NCBI GenBank assembly: GCA_001600495.1
Contig: BCKE01000058.1
Coordinates: 182,341 to 246,340, forward strand
DNA: 64,000 nt
Source: Pilasporangium apinafurcum
Taxonomy: Eukaryota > Oomycota > Peronosporomycetes > Pythiales > Pythiaceae
Direction: 5' to 3'
The notes under the pieces were generated by a model. It was not told the DNA's origin and did no database searches. It saw nothing but the letters and a program-made list of their open reading frames with translations. How positions within the stretch are numbered: the first letter of the stretch is position 1; each line of letters starts with the position of its first letter. Shown piece after piece: positions 43,701-54,742 of this stretch. A program made the translations under genes and the position numbers.

Positions 43701-44342
43701 CAGGCATCTCGTCATAAATGCAAGATGATCGCGGGTAAAATCATTCCTGCTATTGCAACCACGACGGCTTCCGTCACAGGGTTGGCCATGTTAGAAATGT
43801 TGAAGCTTTTGCAGCAAAAGAAGCTGGAAGCCTATAAAGACTCATCGAACTCATTAGGTTTGAACATGTACCTCATGCAGGAGCCAGCTCCGCCTGAGAA
43901 AGCGAAGGATGAATACGACGTCGTCGAAATGACCGAGGTTAAATGCAAGCCACCAGGATTCACGAAGTGGGATTCCACATTGATCACGCTCTCTTCGCAG
44001 GCAACGTTGGGGGATTTCTTGACTAAGTTCAAGGAACAAACCGAGCTGAATTGTGATTTGTTGTTCCATGCTGTCGCGGAAATGGGCAACACTTCGGCTG
44101 CGCAAGAGGACGTTCGTTACCGCAACATCAGTGGCCTGATGCTCTACGACCGCAATGCGTTTGGCAAGACTTTGAAGCAGTTGTACGCCGAGCAGATGGA
44201 TCGTTCGTTGCGTGAATGGGTGGAAACCCGTTATGAGGGTCTCGTGGATTGCAGCCGCAAGTACGTTGGGTTCCAAATATCGTGCTCGGATGACAATGGC
44301 GATGTGTACAAGGTTCCAACAGTGATTTGCAAGTTTGAATAA
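40704..44342 (+). CDS. UBA1: Ubiquitin-activating enzyme E1
   Basis: Four exons: 40704-40802, 40900-41002, 41092-41183 and 41262-44342; 1124 residues. Donors are GTATAG, GTACAC and GTAAGA, and phases agree. The first adenylation half starts YSRQIGAFGLETM and VLIVGMQGVGMECAKN. The active adenylation domain has VGCGALGCEYLKNFA and NLNRQFLFR. The catalytic cysteine is C636 in PMCTLRNFP. The C-terminal ubiquitin-fold domain ends with YKVPTVICKFE. Reaction: ATP-dependent adenylation of ubiquitin, then thioester formation and transfer to E2s. Cytosol and nucleus. Compared with the usual size of about 1050, some inserts are seen: an Asp/Glu-rich DSDHDGWIEISE loop near 215, and a Lys/Glu-rich coil near 840. 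All introns are in the first 100 codons. Confidence 0.97.
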
Positions 44343-45305
44343 GCATAGTAAATTTTCTGAGAGTGTCTAGACAACGTAGCGCAAAATAAAAATGGGAAAA
44401 AGCTGCATGAATACAGTCAATATGCCTCGTGATGGCAACATAAACTCCTCATACTTGTAAGTGTAATCTCACCGTACCACCTAAGAAAATGTAGCCATCT
44501 CAATCTGAAAATGCTACTACTATAGTAGTACAGCGAAAGTCGTCTGTTTATACATCAAGAAGGCACGTGCCTTGTTCCTTTTGTTTCTTTTTCGATTCAG
44601 CTACGCGTGGTCGGCATGAGAAATGTGCTCTTCACTAATACCTTGTATGGAATGAATATACACGAAGCGTTGTGACGTTAGCAAGTCTAACTCCACGGAG
44701 AGCCACAGATATGGCGTGCGGAGGCGTATACTGATATGATCGACCCCCATTACGAGGTTAGGAAGCCACACCAACAGACGAGCTGCAAATTTAGCAAACG
44801 TAAATACGATCGATCTTACATGATAACGAGTCAATCAAGAGTTCAGTACAAATTTGATCTCATCAGCAATCTTCAGTACATCCGGCAAATCATGTACCAG
44901 TATCCACAAGTCATCCCCATTCTATTAGTCGTTTTCCAATGCAATACGTGTCCATTGCAATTATTGCCACTGCTTTTCCCCACCAATAACACCATACGAC
45001 CGCATAAAACAAAGGCAAATACAACTGAATATGCACTTCCAGCATCGCAAAGAGCCTCTAGAGTATTTTTTGTTGCTCTACCAGTTCGCGTCCATGTTTG
45101 TGGGTTTTGTCTGTTTCCCGTGTGAGGGGAAGGGTATAGGTTTACCGGGCCGATCCAGTTTGCTTTTTACCGGGGGAGATGTGCTGCTCCCTGTAAACCT
45201 TTCCACGATAGAAACTTGACAACCACCGGCAGTGGCGCAAAGCAGCTCATTCCCGAAAGAACGCAAACCCATCGAAGGAAAAACAATTGAAAGAAGAAGA
45301 AGACA
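44343..45305. other. Gap between E1 and the CDKAL1-like gene, with possible unresolved minus-strand exons
   Basis: On the minus strand, around 45061-44601, several short stretches look like protein: one beginning MLEVHIQLYLPLFY, one reading DDLWILVHDLPDVL, and one reading LLVWLPNLVMGVDH and ending HADHA before TAG at 44601. An intron (donor GTATGG, acceptor CTAATAG) joins the first two in phase, but I cannot join the second to the third without a phase clash or a TGA. It may be a small gene or a pseudogene. I do not recognise the family. Confidence 0.25.
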
Positions 45306-47482
45306 ATGCCACCCCAGCATGCAGATCTGGACGATATTGAAGATATGATCGGCGAAGAAGACGCCAGTCGCGCCATGTTGGAGGCCACCCGTGAACCCAT
45401 AGTGGCACCAAAGACCATTGTGCATGGCACAGCACCACCCACTACAACCACTGACACCAAACATGTGCCTGGCACGCAACTCATTTGGTACATAAGCATG
45501 AGAGATGTGATGAATCTCCACAGAGAAATTATTTCCAGCTAATCGATGTATTCTATGGAATTGTTTACGTGTGCATTTAGGCTGAAGACCTATGGCTGTT
45601 CGCACAACGTCAGCGATTCCGAGTACATGCAGGGAGTCTTAGCGAGCTACGGCTACCGCTTCACGCAGGAACCTAATGATGCCCATCTCTGGTAAGAGTA
45701 GCGATTGGAGACACAAGCTGTGTCGCAATCATCATTGTCATGTCAGCCGTGAATTAAAGAATTGCTTTTATTGTCGTTGGTAGGTTGCTGAACAGTTGCA
45801 CAGTGAAGGATCCATCGCAAGCAGCATTCATGCACTTGGTAATCAAAGCCAAGACGCTCAACAAAGCTGTCGTTGTAGCAGGCTGTGTACCGCAGGCTGA
45901 TCGCCACGTCAAAGGATTGGAAGATGTGAGCATTGTCGGCATCCAGCAGGTCGATCGCGTGGTCGAAGTAGTTGAGGAAACGCTAAAAGGTCACACTGTG
46001 CGCTTGCTCTCTAAGAACCGGCTACCCGAGCTCGATTTACCCAAAATCCGCAAGAACCCACTGGTGGAGATTGTGCCACTGAGCACAGGCTGCCTCGGCG
46101 CATGCACGTATTGCAAGACCCGCCATGCACGGGGTAAATTGGGCAGCTATGCGCCCGATGCTATTGTCACTCGTGTCAAGAATGTCATTCAAGAAGGCGT
46201 GACCGAGATTTGGCTATCTAGTGAAGACACTGGTGCCTATGGGATTGATATCGGCACAGACTTGCCCACATTACTCCGCGCGTTGATCAAAGTCGTACCG
46301 GATGGTGTCATGCTGCGTGTTGGGATGACCAACCCGCCGTTCATCTTGGAACATTTGGACGCGATCGCTGAAGTGCTGAACCACGATTCGGTTTATAGCT
46401 TCCTGCACGTCCCTGTGCAATCGGGAAGCGACGATGTACTATTGGCGATGAACCGTGAATACACAGCGGGTGAGTTTCGCCAGGTGGCTGATGTCCTATT
46501 AGAAAGAGTGCCTGGTTTAACGCTCGCTACGGATATTATCTGTGGATTTCCTGGGGAAACCGAGGAAAATTTTGACGAAACCATGGCGCTTGTGGATCAG
46601 TATCGTTTCCATATCATGAATATCTCGCAATTTTACCCGCGTCCAGGCACGCCGGCTGCGAAGATGAAACGCGTCCCCACGCAAATCGTCAAAAACCGAA
46701 GTCGGAAGCTCACGAAGCTTTTTGAATCGCTGGATCCATATCCTCACTTGGTTGGAACAACTCAAAAAGTAAGATCTTCGTTTGTTTTCGCAATACAATT
46801 GCTAAACAGCTACTCATTGATTATCGTGTTGTGCTTTTAGGTATGGGTTAACACAGAGGTCTCAGATGATCAGAAATACACAGTAGCACACACGAAAAAC
46901 TATACCAAGGTCCTTCTCGAGCGAGACGACACCTTAATCGGCTGCACCGCGCAGGTGAAAATTGTGTCCTCGGCGCGGTTCCATGTGAGTGGGGTTGTTA
47001 TGTCGAAATCGGAACCCGTGACTAAAGCGGCCGCCGCCATCCGACAGCAAATTCTCACAGAAGGACGGCGGTCGAATGCGGAGATGGCAAATGCCCTACC
47101 TACATTCGTTAATGCTGCCTCTGCTGCCTCATGCGGCGGTGACGGTGGTTGTGGATCTTGTGAGATTGAGGATGAACAGGAGGAGGGACATTGTGGAGAC
47201 AACGGTGGTGCGTGCTGCTCGTCTGCTGGTGATGGATGCTGTGACTCTAACGGTGGAAAATGCTGCGGCGGGCAATGCAAGGAATCTCCAGCTAAAAAGA
47301 AGACGCAGAAATCACCAAAACTTGATACCAAGAATGATGCCCAATCTGCCATCCAACCCGCTGGATTTTGGGCAGATAAATGGCAAGAAATTTGTCATGA
47401 TCGTATCGCCATGGTAGCAGTAGCAACACTTGTCGCATCAACAGCATTGGTCACTGCACGACTCCTTTACTTGCGCAGGTAA
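45306..47482 (+). CDS. CDKAL1: CDKAL1-type tRNA threonylcarbamoyladenosine methylthiotransferase
   Basis: Four exons: 45306-45487, 45581-45691, 45784-46768 and 46841-47482; 639 residues. The N-terminal MTTase domain has [23 protein letters not shown] and AGCVPQAD, whose three cysteines bind the auxiliary 4Fe-4S cluster. The radical-SAM motif is C201, C205 and C208 in [16 protein letters not shown]. The TRAM domain ([18 protein letters not shown]) follows. Residues 524-572 hold 11 cysteines in Gly/Asn-rich context. A C-terminal hydrophobic segment ([21 protein letters not shown]) makes it a tail-anchored protein, as in human CDKAL1, which sits in the ER membrane. Reaction: t6A37 to ms2t6A37 in tRNA-Lys(UUU). 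The cysteine cluster is not part of the usual family. Confidence 0.95.
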
Positions 47483-47570
47483 ACTTTTTGTCAATGAGCG
47501 GATACAATGCACCCATTTGAATGTTCGTTGCTTCGTGGACTTGATACTTGTTATGGGATGTCCGAACAAA

Positions 47571-50500
47571 TTACGATATCGTTTCCTGTGCTTTGTTTTC
47601 CAGCTTCAGTATTAGCGTTTGCAAGAGCTTCCTGCGAAAACTTGTCAATGGCAATTGAGCTTCTGACTGTATCGCATGGGTAGATCTCATCGCACAACTG
47701 AGTACGCCTTTTGTTGGCAATTTATCGTCAGTAGACCATCCTTTCCATTCGTCCGGTTCTACTACTGAATCGTTATTGAGCACAACATTACTTAACTCGG
47801 CTTCACCACTCGCCGCGAGTTTCACAAGCACCAATATTAACTGTCGGTGATCGAACATGTCTAACTGCAAATGCTCATATGTTTCTGTGTGTTGCAGCGG
47901 ATGGAAACAATTGAGGGGTCCCAAACGATCCAGAACTTGTGCTTTAGACGTGAGATCGAGTAGTGCGAGTGTCTCACTGAAATTCCACTCATCAATGATT
48001 CGATTAAACAAAATCACAAACACTTCCGCGCGGAAAAGGCTTCCCGTCTCCGTATCACGCTCGAAAGTGCCAAAGTGCTCCATGATACGCTGCGTCTGAC
48101 TACAAGTAAAGTAATACAACGTTGAAATGTAGCGCAAACCGACCAATTTCATTTCTGCCGGTACAGGCAACTGCTTGAACTCTTTGAGAAATTTCTCGAA
48201 GGGATCATCGCTCAGCGCCGTACAGATCGAATATGGTCGTTTTAATGACACGAAATCAAATTCCAGCACTCCAATTCGTGGAAACTGCCATGAAGGTCCC
48301 ATAACCACTGGTATACGATTCAGCTTCACGTTCCGGAACCCACCTTGTTGTGGTTGCACCGTACTTCCATGCTGCGTAATATCCATGAGTTTAAGATGCT
48401 GTCTCAACTTCCTCTCGAATCTATTCGTCTCCAAGATTCTCATTAAAATGCGGCGGTCAAGAGGATTTGCCATATTAAGACGATATCTGCCCGTAGGATT
48501 GTTTACATTAAAAGAAATCCATTTCCCGACTTTAGCCTCAACATGGCTTTGCTCGATTGCCGACAAGTTCTTGAGTCCGATAACCATGCAAATGTCCCCA
48601 CATACATCAATTTTACCATCTTTGTCTTTATCTTCAAAGAACTCAAGCGGTGTCTCCATCGACGCGCAATCGTAAATCTCTTCTTTGATCGAAGATTGCA
48701 AGTTGACTTGCGTTTGTTGAATCTGTGGTATTAATGCGGCGGCTGCATTGGCTTTTTCAACCTGCGACGTGTGAGGTTGAAAGAGTGCGAGAAGTGTATT
48801 GGCTTGGTCAACTGTGAACATGTGTTCTTCTGCTAATACACGGATGCAAAAGAGCTTTGCTGCTTCATCGTCATCTCTCAAATGACCAAATGACCTTTGT
48901 ATAAGCTTCACAACTTGCTCAAATCCGCTTGATGATATCAGTTCTTCTTTTCGGTCGTAATTCGGTTGCATTCTGAGTTGCAACGTGCCAAATGGTGGAA
49001 TCGAGTGTAGAAGTGCCTTTTCATCCTTCTTGTTAAAAGTGAATGGATTTCCATTATGTTGTACTTCAACAATTTCAGCTTTGTTCTTCGAAAACAGAAG
49101 AAGTAACTCTTTCAGTAAAATGACGTCAGCACGATCGCTAAGATTCAAGGAATAGCTTCCGCCACCGTAGATTAATGTTTCTTGGTTGGACTCACAAATA
49201 TCAAGATTACATTCCCCAATATCCAGTTGACAGTTTGTAATGCATCCTGACGCGGTTGATCGAAGTATCGCCTCTAAGCCTAGACTGCCAATGGGATTAC
49301 CTCGTAATACTAGGCTTTGTAGCACTGCATTTTGCTGCAACGCATGGACGTACACCAAGACCGATTTGCCACGAACGTGATTATTTGAGATATCTAAGTG
49401 AACGAGGGATTTATTGGTTGCAAGACACGCACCAAGTTCAGCGTCGGCATTTCCGTTGTTCCCGAGTGTATTATCAGACAAATTCAGATGAGTGAGAGTG
49501 ATATTCTCCATCATACACTTGGCCAAGTACTGCGCTGGCTCCCCTCGAATATTATTCCATGATAGATTGAGTGACTTTAGAGGCGTCGTAATTCGTAGTA
49601 GCTCCCCAATAGCTTTCGCGGCATGATATATTTGATTTTGCCGTAGATCCAAGTGCTCCAACGTACATCTATTAAATAGGCATTGTACAAGCACTTTCAC
49701 CGCTTGATCACCCAGCTGATTATTCCCTAAATCAAGAGTTTTCAAATTCACACGGGGATCCTGCAATGCTTTAAATATCTTGAAAGTACCTTTGGCACCA
49801 ATGCGATTCTCAGAGAAATTCAAATGATTGAGATGACGAAGTGAAATGCCATCCACAATTGCTGAGGAACCGCTTCCTGTAATACCCACGTTCTTCATCG
49901 AAAACTTGTCAACCGGAACAGAGAGTACATGTAGTGCGTCTCCAAAAGCCTCTGCGCGTTCATCACCAAAATAATAGTTGTCAAAACAAAGCGACTTTGA
50001 GGCGCGATCATATCGAGACGATTTTCTTAAATCCAGTACAGGCAATACCAACATGGAAGATTCTTGGCAGCGATCTATATATCGGCCTCGAGGTGAATTT
50101 GGCCGTTTGGAACTGTTACAACATTTATAGATCTTCCAGAATTCAGACGAAGATTTTGAGGAGTCAATTCCTTCTTGTGTAAAATCAACTGCTTGAGTAT
50201 CATCATTGCCGCCAAAGTCGTCCCAATCCTCTCCAAAAACTTCTCGCTCGAACACTTGCTGAGCTGTCAGTGGTTGTGATATTCTATTATCCGACAGATT
50301 TTCACCATTCCGACTACTGTTCGTTTGAGTAGCATGCCTGCCTGCTTGATCATCTTCACTGCCTCGTTTCTCTGTATCTCCATCTCCAACAACGAAGCGA
50401 GCATTTCTCTTGCTACTCTCTTTGTCTTTTGACAAAGCCTCGATGGCCATTCGAGTTTTTGCGATCAATTTGTTGGTCCGATGAGCTAATTTATATGCCT

Positions 50501-51080
50501 TCCAACCGTCCATTTCACCTTTTGCCCCACTAGCTGCTACCGAAGTGCTGCTACACGGTGATGGACTCCTTGTTGAAGAGCGAGAAGACTGGTTCTTTCC
50601 TAACTTCTTTCGAGATCCACTAGTATTAGTTGCACTCGTCTGTTGTGAGAAATTGAAGTGTGGCGATTGTTGCTGTTGATTATGATGTAGATGGTAAATT
50701 TGCTGTGAATGGACGTGTCGATCATTTCCCATGATCGATTGGGAATTGGTGGTCGCCAGGACTGGAACTGTGGGAGCACATTCACGTAACATGGTTTCAA
50801 TCAGGTCGTCCTTCAATCCAGTGCCCGAATTGCGGCTTTGACCACTATTTGCTGCAGGACTGGTGTTACATTGTGTCCATGTCCATAGATCTGACCGTGG
50901 GAATGTCGTTTTTCGATAGACACGATGATCACGGGGTGAGTGCGGAATCATCTTATTTCCTTCGCCGCCTTCTTTTGTTTGCACCACACGCAGCATTTTG
51001 TTTGGGATTATGGGTCTTTGGCTTACTGGGCACGTAGCAGCACGTGGACAATGAGCAGCTGGCGAATTGTCCATCGTCAT
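47571..51080 (-). CDS. Large leucine-rich-repeat protein (ribonuclease-inhibitor type)
   Basis: Single exon, 1169 residues; a second ATG two codons in is equally possible. The first 290 residues are disordered, Ser/Gln/Asn-rich. LRRs of the 28-29-residue RNase-inhibitor type lie at about 400-640: LNHLNFSENRIGAKG, LKTLDLGNNQLGDQA, LEHLDLRQNQI, LKSLNLSWNNI, LTHLNLSDNTLG, LVHLDISNNHV, LQSLVLRGNPIG. A helical region (about 715-790: FEQVVKLIQRSFG, FTVDQANTLLALF) resembles DUF4476. DKDKDGKID near 815 looks like an EF-hand loop without a clear partner. The C-terminal 350 residues are conserved-looking but unfamiliar (IGVLEFDFVSLKRP, RYISTLYYFTCSQ). No kinase, NB-ARC or membrane segment. Similar large cytosolic LRR proteins occur in stramenopiles; the function is unknown. 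Confidence 0.82.
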   Translation of the reverse strand: MTMDNSPAAHCPRAATCPVSQRPIIPNKMLRVVQTKEGGEGNKMIPHSPRDHRVYRKTTFPRSDLWTWTQCNTSPAANSGQSRNSGTGLKDDLIETMLRECAPTVPVLATTNSQSIMGNDRHVHSQQIYHLHHNQQQQSPHFNFSQQTSATNTSGSRKKLGKNQSSRSSTRSPSPCSSTSVAASGAKGEMDGWKAYKLAHRTNKLIAKTRMAIEALSKDKESSKRNARFVVGDGDTEKRGSEDDQAGRHATQTNSSRNGENLSDNRISQPLTAQQVFEREVFGEDWDDFGGNDDTQAVDFTQEGIDSSKSSSEFWKIYKCCNSSKRPNSPRGRYIDRCQESSMLVLPVLDLRKSSRYDRASKSLCFDNYYFGDERAEAFGDALHVLSVPVDKFSMKNVGITGSGSSAIVDGISLRHLNHLNFSENRIGAKGTFKIFKALQDPRVNLKTLDLGNNQLGDQAVKVLVQCLFNRCTLEHLDLRQNQIYHAAKAIGELLRITTPLKSLNLSWNNIRGEPAQYLAKCMMENITLTHLNLSDNTLGNNGNADAELGACLATNKSLVHLDISNNHVRGKSVLVYVHALQQNAVLQSLVLRGNPIGSLGLEAILRSTASGCITNCQLDIGECNLDICESNQETLIYGGGSYSLNLSDRADVILLKELLLLFSKNKAEIVEVQHNGNPFTFNKKDEKALLHSIPPFGTLQLRMQPNYDRKEELISSSGFEQVVKLIQRSFGHLRDDDEAAKLFCIRVLAEEHMFTVDQANTLLALFQPHTSQVEKANAAAALIPQIQQTQVNLQSSIKEEIYDCASMETPLEFFEDKDKDGKIDVCGDICMVIGLKNLSAIEQSHVEAKVGKWISFNVNNPTGRYRLNMANPLDRRILMRILETNRFERKLRQHLKLMDITQHGSTVQPQQGGFRNVKLNRIPVVMGPSWQFPRIGVLEFDFVSLKRPYSICTALSDDPFEKFLKEFKQLPVPAEMKLVGLRYISTLYYFTCSQTQRIMEHFGTFERDTETGSLFRAEVFVILFNRIIDEWNFSETLALLDLTSKAQVLDRLGPLNCFHPLQHTETYEHLQLDMFDHRQLILVLVKLAASGEAELSNVVLNNDSVVEPDEWKGWSTDDKLPTKGVLSCAMRSTHAIQSEAQLPLTSFRRKLLQTLILKLENKAQETIS

Positions 51081-51525
51081 CTTGTTAGCTACCTCGTTTC
51101 ACGTATCCTTTTGCCGCACTCACTCACCGATCGCTCTGATGAGGCTCATTCGAACAAGCTGATCAAATTACATCACGCTGTCAACAGCACGTATGAGTCG
51201 AATACACAATCGTATGCTATTTATATCCGCGGCGAGGTTCATCCAACTTAGGCAAACGCCTCCATGGCGTTCTCGCTTTCCTACCAACCTATTAATATCC
51301 ACATTTTCATGTCGTTTCATGGGCAAGGTGAAAACGAGCGACAATCACTCCTGTTCGTCCTACATTACATCTTTTTACCTCATTTTAGGAGTGATACATT
51401 TTCAAATACAACTCGGTATTGTGCGCCACGCTATTTCAAGCATGTCCCACCTATGCTACCCCGCCTGGTCAGCACCATCACATCACAGAGAAAGAAGACG
51501 TCAGAGGGAAGGAGCGGAAGCGAGA
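51081..51525. other. Divergent promoter of the LRR and phosphatase genes
   Basis: 445 bp, no gene supported. An open frame that joins the phosphatase from upstream (51193) adds residues that do not match the family, so I begin the phosphatase at 51526. Confidence 0.6.
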
Positions 51526-52691
51526 ATGACGAGTGTGGACGACGTGGTTTTGGAAGAAGTCAAGCGCGTGGGTGGTGGGCCCGATCAATGGATCGAAAGC
51601 TTGCATAGTGGGAAGGTGCTCAGTGAGCTGGAACTGAAACAGGTCTGCGAGATGGTCAAGCAGATCCTCATTGAAGAGTCCAACGTGCAACCCGTGAGCA
51701 GCCCCGTGACCGTGTGTGGTGATATCCACGGTCAATTCTTTGACCTGTTGGAATTGTTCCGCAATGGTGGCGAGATCCCCAACACCAACTACATATTTAT
51801 GGTGTGTGATGATTGTTCATTTTATCGTTGTTGTGATAGCGTGGAACAGTAGTCGTTACGGGCTCCCGCATTGCTTCCGTCCATCGAAATTATTGATAGC
51901 GTGGTGTATCTTTTGTTAATCGCGTGTAGGGTGACTTTGTGGATCGTGGTCATAACAGTGTGGAAACATTTGAACTGCTGCTGTGCCTTAAAGCGCGGTA
52001 TCCGGATCGCATCACTCTGTTGCGTGGGAACCACGAATGTCGTCAGATCACACAAGTGTATGGCTTTTACGAAGAATGTGTGCGCAAATACGGTAACGCC
52101 AACCCGTGGAAGTACTGCACGGACGTATTTGATTACCTGAACCTGGCCGCCATCATTGACGGCAAAGTGCTCTGTGTGCACGGTGGGTTGTCGCCCGAGA
52201 TTCGCACGCTCGATCAGATTCGCACAATAGAACGTCAGCAGGAGATCCCGCACGAGGGATCGTTCTGTGACTTAATGTGGTCTGATCCCGAAGACATTGA
52301 AACATGGGCCATGAGTCCACGCGGTGCCGGATATCTCTTTGGTGCAAAAGTGACTCAGGAATTCAACCAAATCAATGGTTTGGATCTTATATGCCGTGCT
52401 CATCAACTGGTACAGGAAGGGTATAAGTACATGTTTGACAAGAGTCTGGTTACTGTCTGGTCGGCACCCAATTATTGCTATCGTTGTGGAAACGTGGCTG
52501 CGATTTTAGCCTTTGATGAAAATCTCGAGCGCGAGTTCAAGTTGTTCCGAGAGGTATTTTGTTTTCTTATTCGTTGGTATTGATCTTATGGACGTCAAAC
52601 CCTTACGTGTTTCTCCATTATGTTTGATGTGTAGGTGGCTGAGTCCTCTGATAACTTTGGACAGCGTGCTTTAGTCCCCTATTTCCTGTAG
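51526..52691 (+). CDS. PP6-type (Sit4-like) serine/threonine phosphatase catalytic subunit
   Basis: Three exons: 51526-51801, 51930-52553 and 52635-52691; 318 residues, near the usual 305. The metal-binding motifs are GDIHGQ, GDFVDRG (spanning the first join M|GDFVDRG) and GNHE, followed by HGGLSP and the WSDPED and RAHQLV blocks. The C-terminus is PYFL, as in PP2A, PP4 and PP6, where the last Leu is carboxymethylated. [18 protein letters not shown] and [15 protein letters not shown] are closest to PP6/Sit4, though PP4 cannot be fully excluded from sequence alone. C129 replaces the usual Ser in the GNHESRQ motif. The last exon is only 57 nt. Role in the family: cell-cycle and mitotic kinase control, TOR signalling, ER-Golgi traffic. 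Confidence 0.93.
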
Positions 52692-52917
52692 TTAGGTTTG
52701 TTTAGCAATAGCACCAGGACAGAGGAATACAATGGAAGAACATTGCGGCTACTACTGCTGTCCTTGCAGGAACCCACTTTCTTTTTATTCTTTTGGGCGA
52801 CCCAAGGACAAGCTTATTAACATTAGATATTGTGGTGAAAACATTACACAGATCAATACACTTTTTTGTTGATAGATAACGAGGCATCTTCTGCTTGTGT
52901 AGACAATAAAGCTCACT

Positions 52918-54305
52918 TCACGACAACGGAGAGATCGGTGAAACGTGAATCACCTCTGGTTGTAGCATACCATTCGTTTGCACCGAATATGAAAACTCCC
53001 ACCGGTGAGCAGCACCACCGTACTCACCCATCCGGTTCAGACATACCATTCCTCCTTTAAAATCAGGGTACACTTTTGCGATTCGTTCCAGAGCATGTTC
53101 GCACGCCACGCGAGGCTAACCATGTAAAATATATTAGTGAGTTCGTAAGTCCATACCAGCAATGCAAGAACACTGTGATAAAACGCACATGAATCCCTTT
53201 GCCCATTTCCTGAACAGCATAAAATGAAGGCAGAAAGCGCATCATGATATCACCATCTCCAGTCGCAGCTGCACCACCAATAGATCCATCAACGTACGCT
53301 CCGGCACCGGGAACTGCGGCATCTCCGACACGACTGCATAAGAAGATGTCAGTTATTGTCCATGAAAATTCCCAATATCAAAAAGTAGTTGGCTAAGGAA
53401 TTGATGAACTTACCCAGCGATTTTATGGTTTGCTCCGTTCGAACTAACTCCGGCTATAGATGCATTTTTCCAATAATTTCAACAACAGAATTGTCAGATA
53501 TCGTCACTTCTACGCAAAAAAAAGTTCTATGCAGGGCAGTAGATGAGTATGTACCGGCCATTTCATGGTTCTCGTCAAGTACAATCATTCCAATAGTATC
53601 GTGATTATTGCGCGTGATCAACGCTTCCGCCTGTTGACGGTCCCGCTGATGCTGTCTTCCAGTCCAATTTTCATTCTTCCCTCCTTTGTGCATCTCCATC
53701 AGTAATAGCTCCGCTTCTTCATAATCTTTTATCGTCGGTGGCGGTAGAGGTGCATACGGTGGACAGGAAGTGTTCTGGTTCTGGACATTGCGAAAGTAGT
53801 TTGGCTGGCAGTTGTTCTGACGCCATTGGTCATACATCTCTCTCGAATACGGGGTTTCCAGCGATGCTTCTTCAAATCCCATCATCTTGGCAAATTCTAA
53901 TGCACCATCGCCTGCGAGAATGCTATGCGCCGAATGCGTCATCACTGCACGAGCGACATGGATCGCCTCCTTTATCCGGCGTAACCGTGCAACTGCGCCC
54001 ATGGCCATGGTCGTACCGTCGAGAATCATGGCGTCCAGTGTGGTTTCGCCGTTTGAATCCGGACTACCACCGTAGCCGACAGTAAAGTCGCATTGCTCGA
54101 CTTCACACTGGTTGCAGCCATCGGCAATTGCGTCCAACACTCGTGAAGATCGCTGGGTTGTGTCGGTGAGCGTCTTGAATGCCACACGCGTGGCATTAAC
54201 GAAGGGCCACGTGTTAATCACCACTACTGCAGATGCTGCGTACACGCGTAACAACCATGTTATAATCAGGAAAAGCAGTGGTGATGCTGTTCGTTTCCCT
54301 CTCAT
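52918..54305 (-). CDS. AGA: Aspartylglucosaminidase (N4-(beta-N-acetylglucosaminyl)-L-asparaginase)
   Basis: Four exons: 54305-53555, 53453-53414, 53333-53189 and 53115-52918; 377 residues. A cleavable signal peptide ([19 protein letters not shown]) is clear. The Ntn-hydrolase fold starts VVVINTWPF and [22 protein letters not shown]. Autocleavage would occur between D236 and the nucleophile T237 in NNHDTIGM. The beta subunit then reads [40 protein letters not shown] and [10 protein letters not shown]. Reaction: releases GlcNAc from the Asn of degraded N-glycoproteins in the lysosome. The 40-nt second exon encodes essential substrate-binding residues, so a model without it would look inactive. 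All donors are GT; phases agree throughout. Confidence 0.95.
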
Positions 54306-54742
54306 ATTGAGGGTGTTCTATTGGATCCTTGTTTTCGTTCAAGAACTCCGAATCAGATCCTCCCTTTCAAAACTGATCATTTCGTATCATTAGGACCTAA
54401 ATGGCTGCATGGCATTGAAGGTTCATGGTCAATAATGCAAGCGACTTAAAAGCTAGTATAGTTGCTACAAATTTCCTTAGACAGATACACCGGGAGCGTT
54501 CAATTGCAGTGCATGTGAGCTTTGTTCGTTTTGGTAGAAGCAGTGTGCGTACGTTCTCTTGGTCGAAAGTTACGTAATGGGTTATTATTATCAGTGAAGT
54601 TAAAAATGGCAGGTTGTCCTGTTGCTGCTGACGTTGTATGCCTATTTAGCGACCTTGGAGAGACGACATCCAAGAATCGACGCTCTCTCTCCATTTACTT
54701 CGCTGCACCGGCGTTTGCTGGAAAAGTAGTGACGTACCGTCG
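54306..54742. other. Divergent promoter of AGA and the CTFxPxxN-repeat gene
   Basis: 437 bp with no supportable gene or repeat. Confidence 0.6.
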
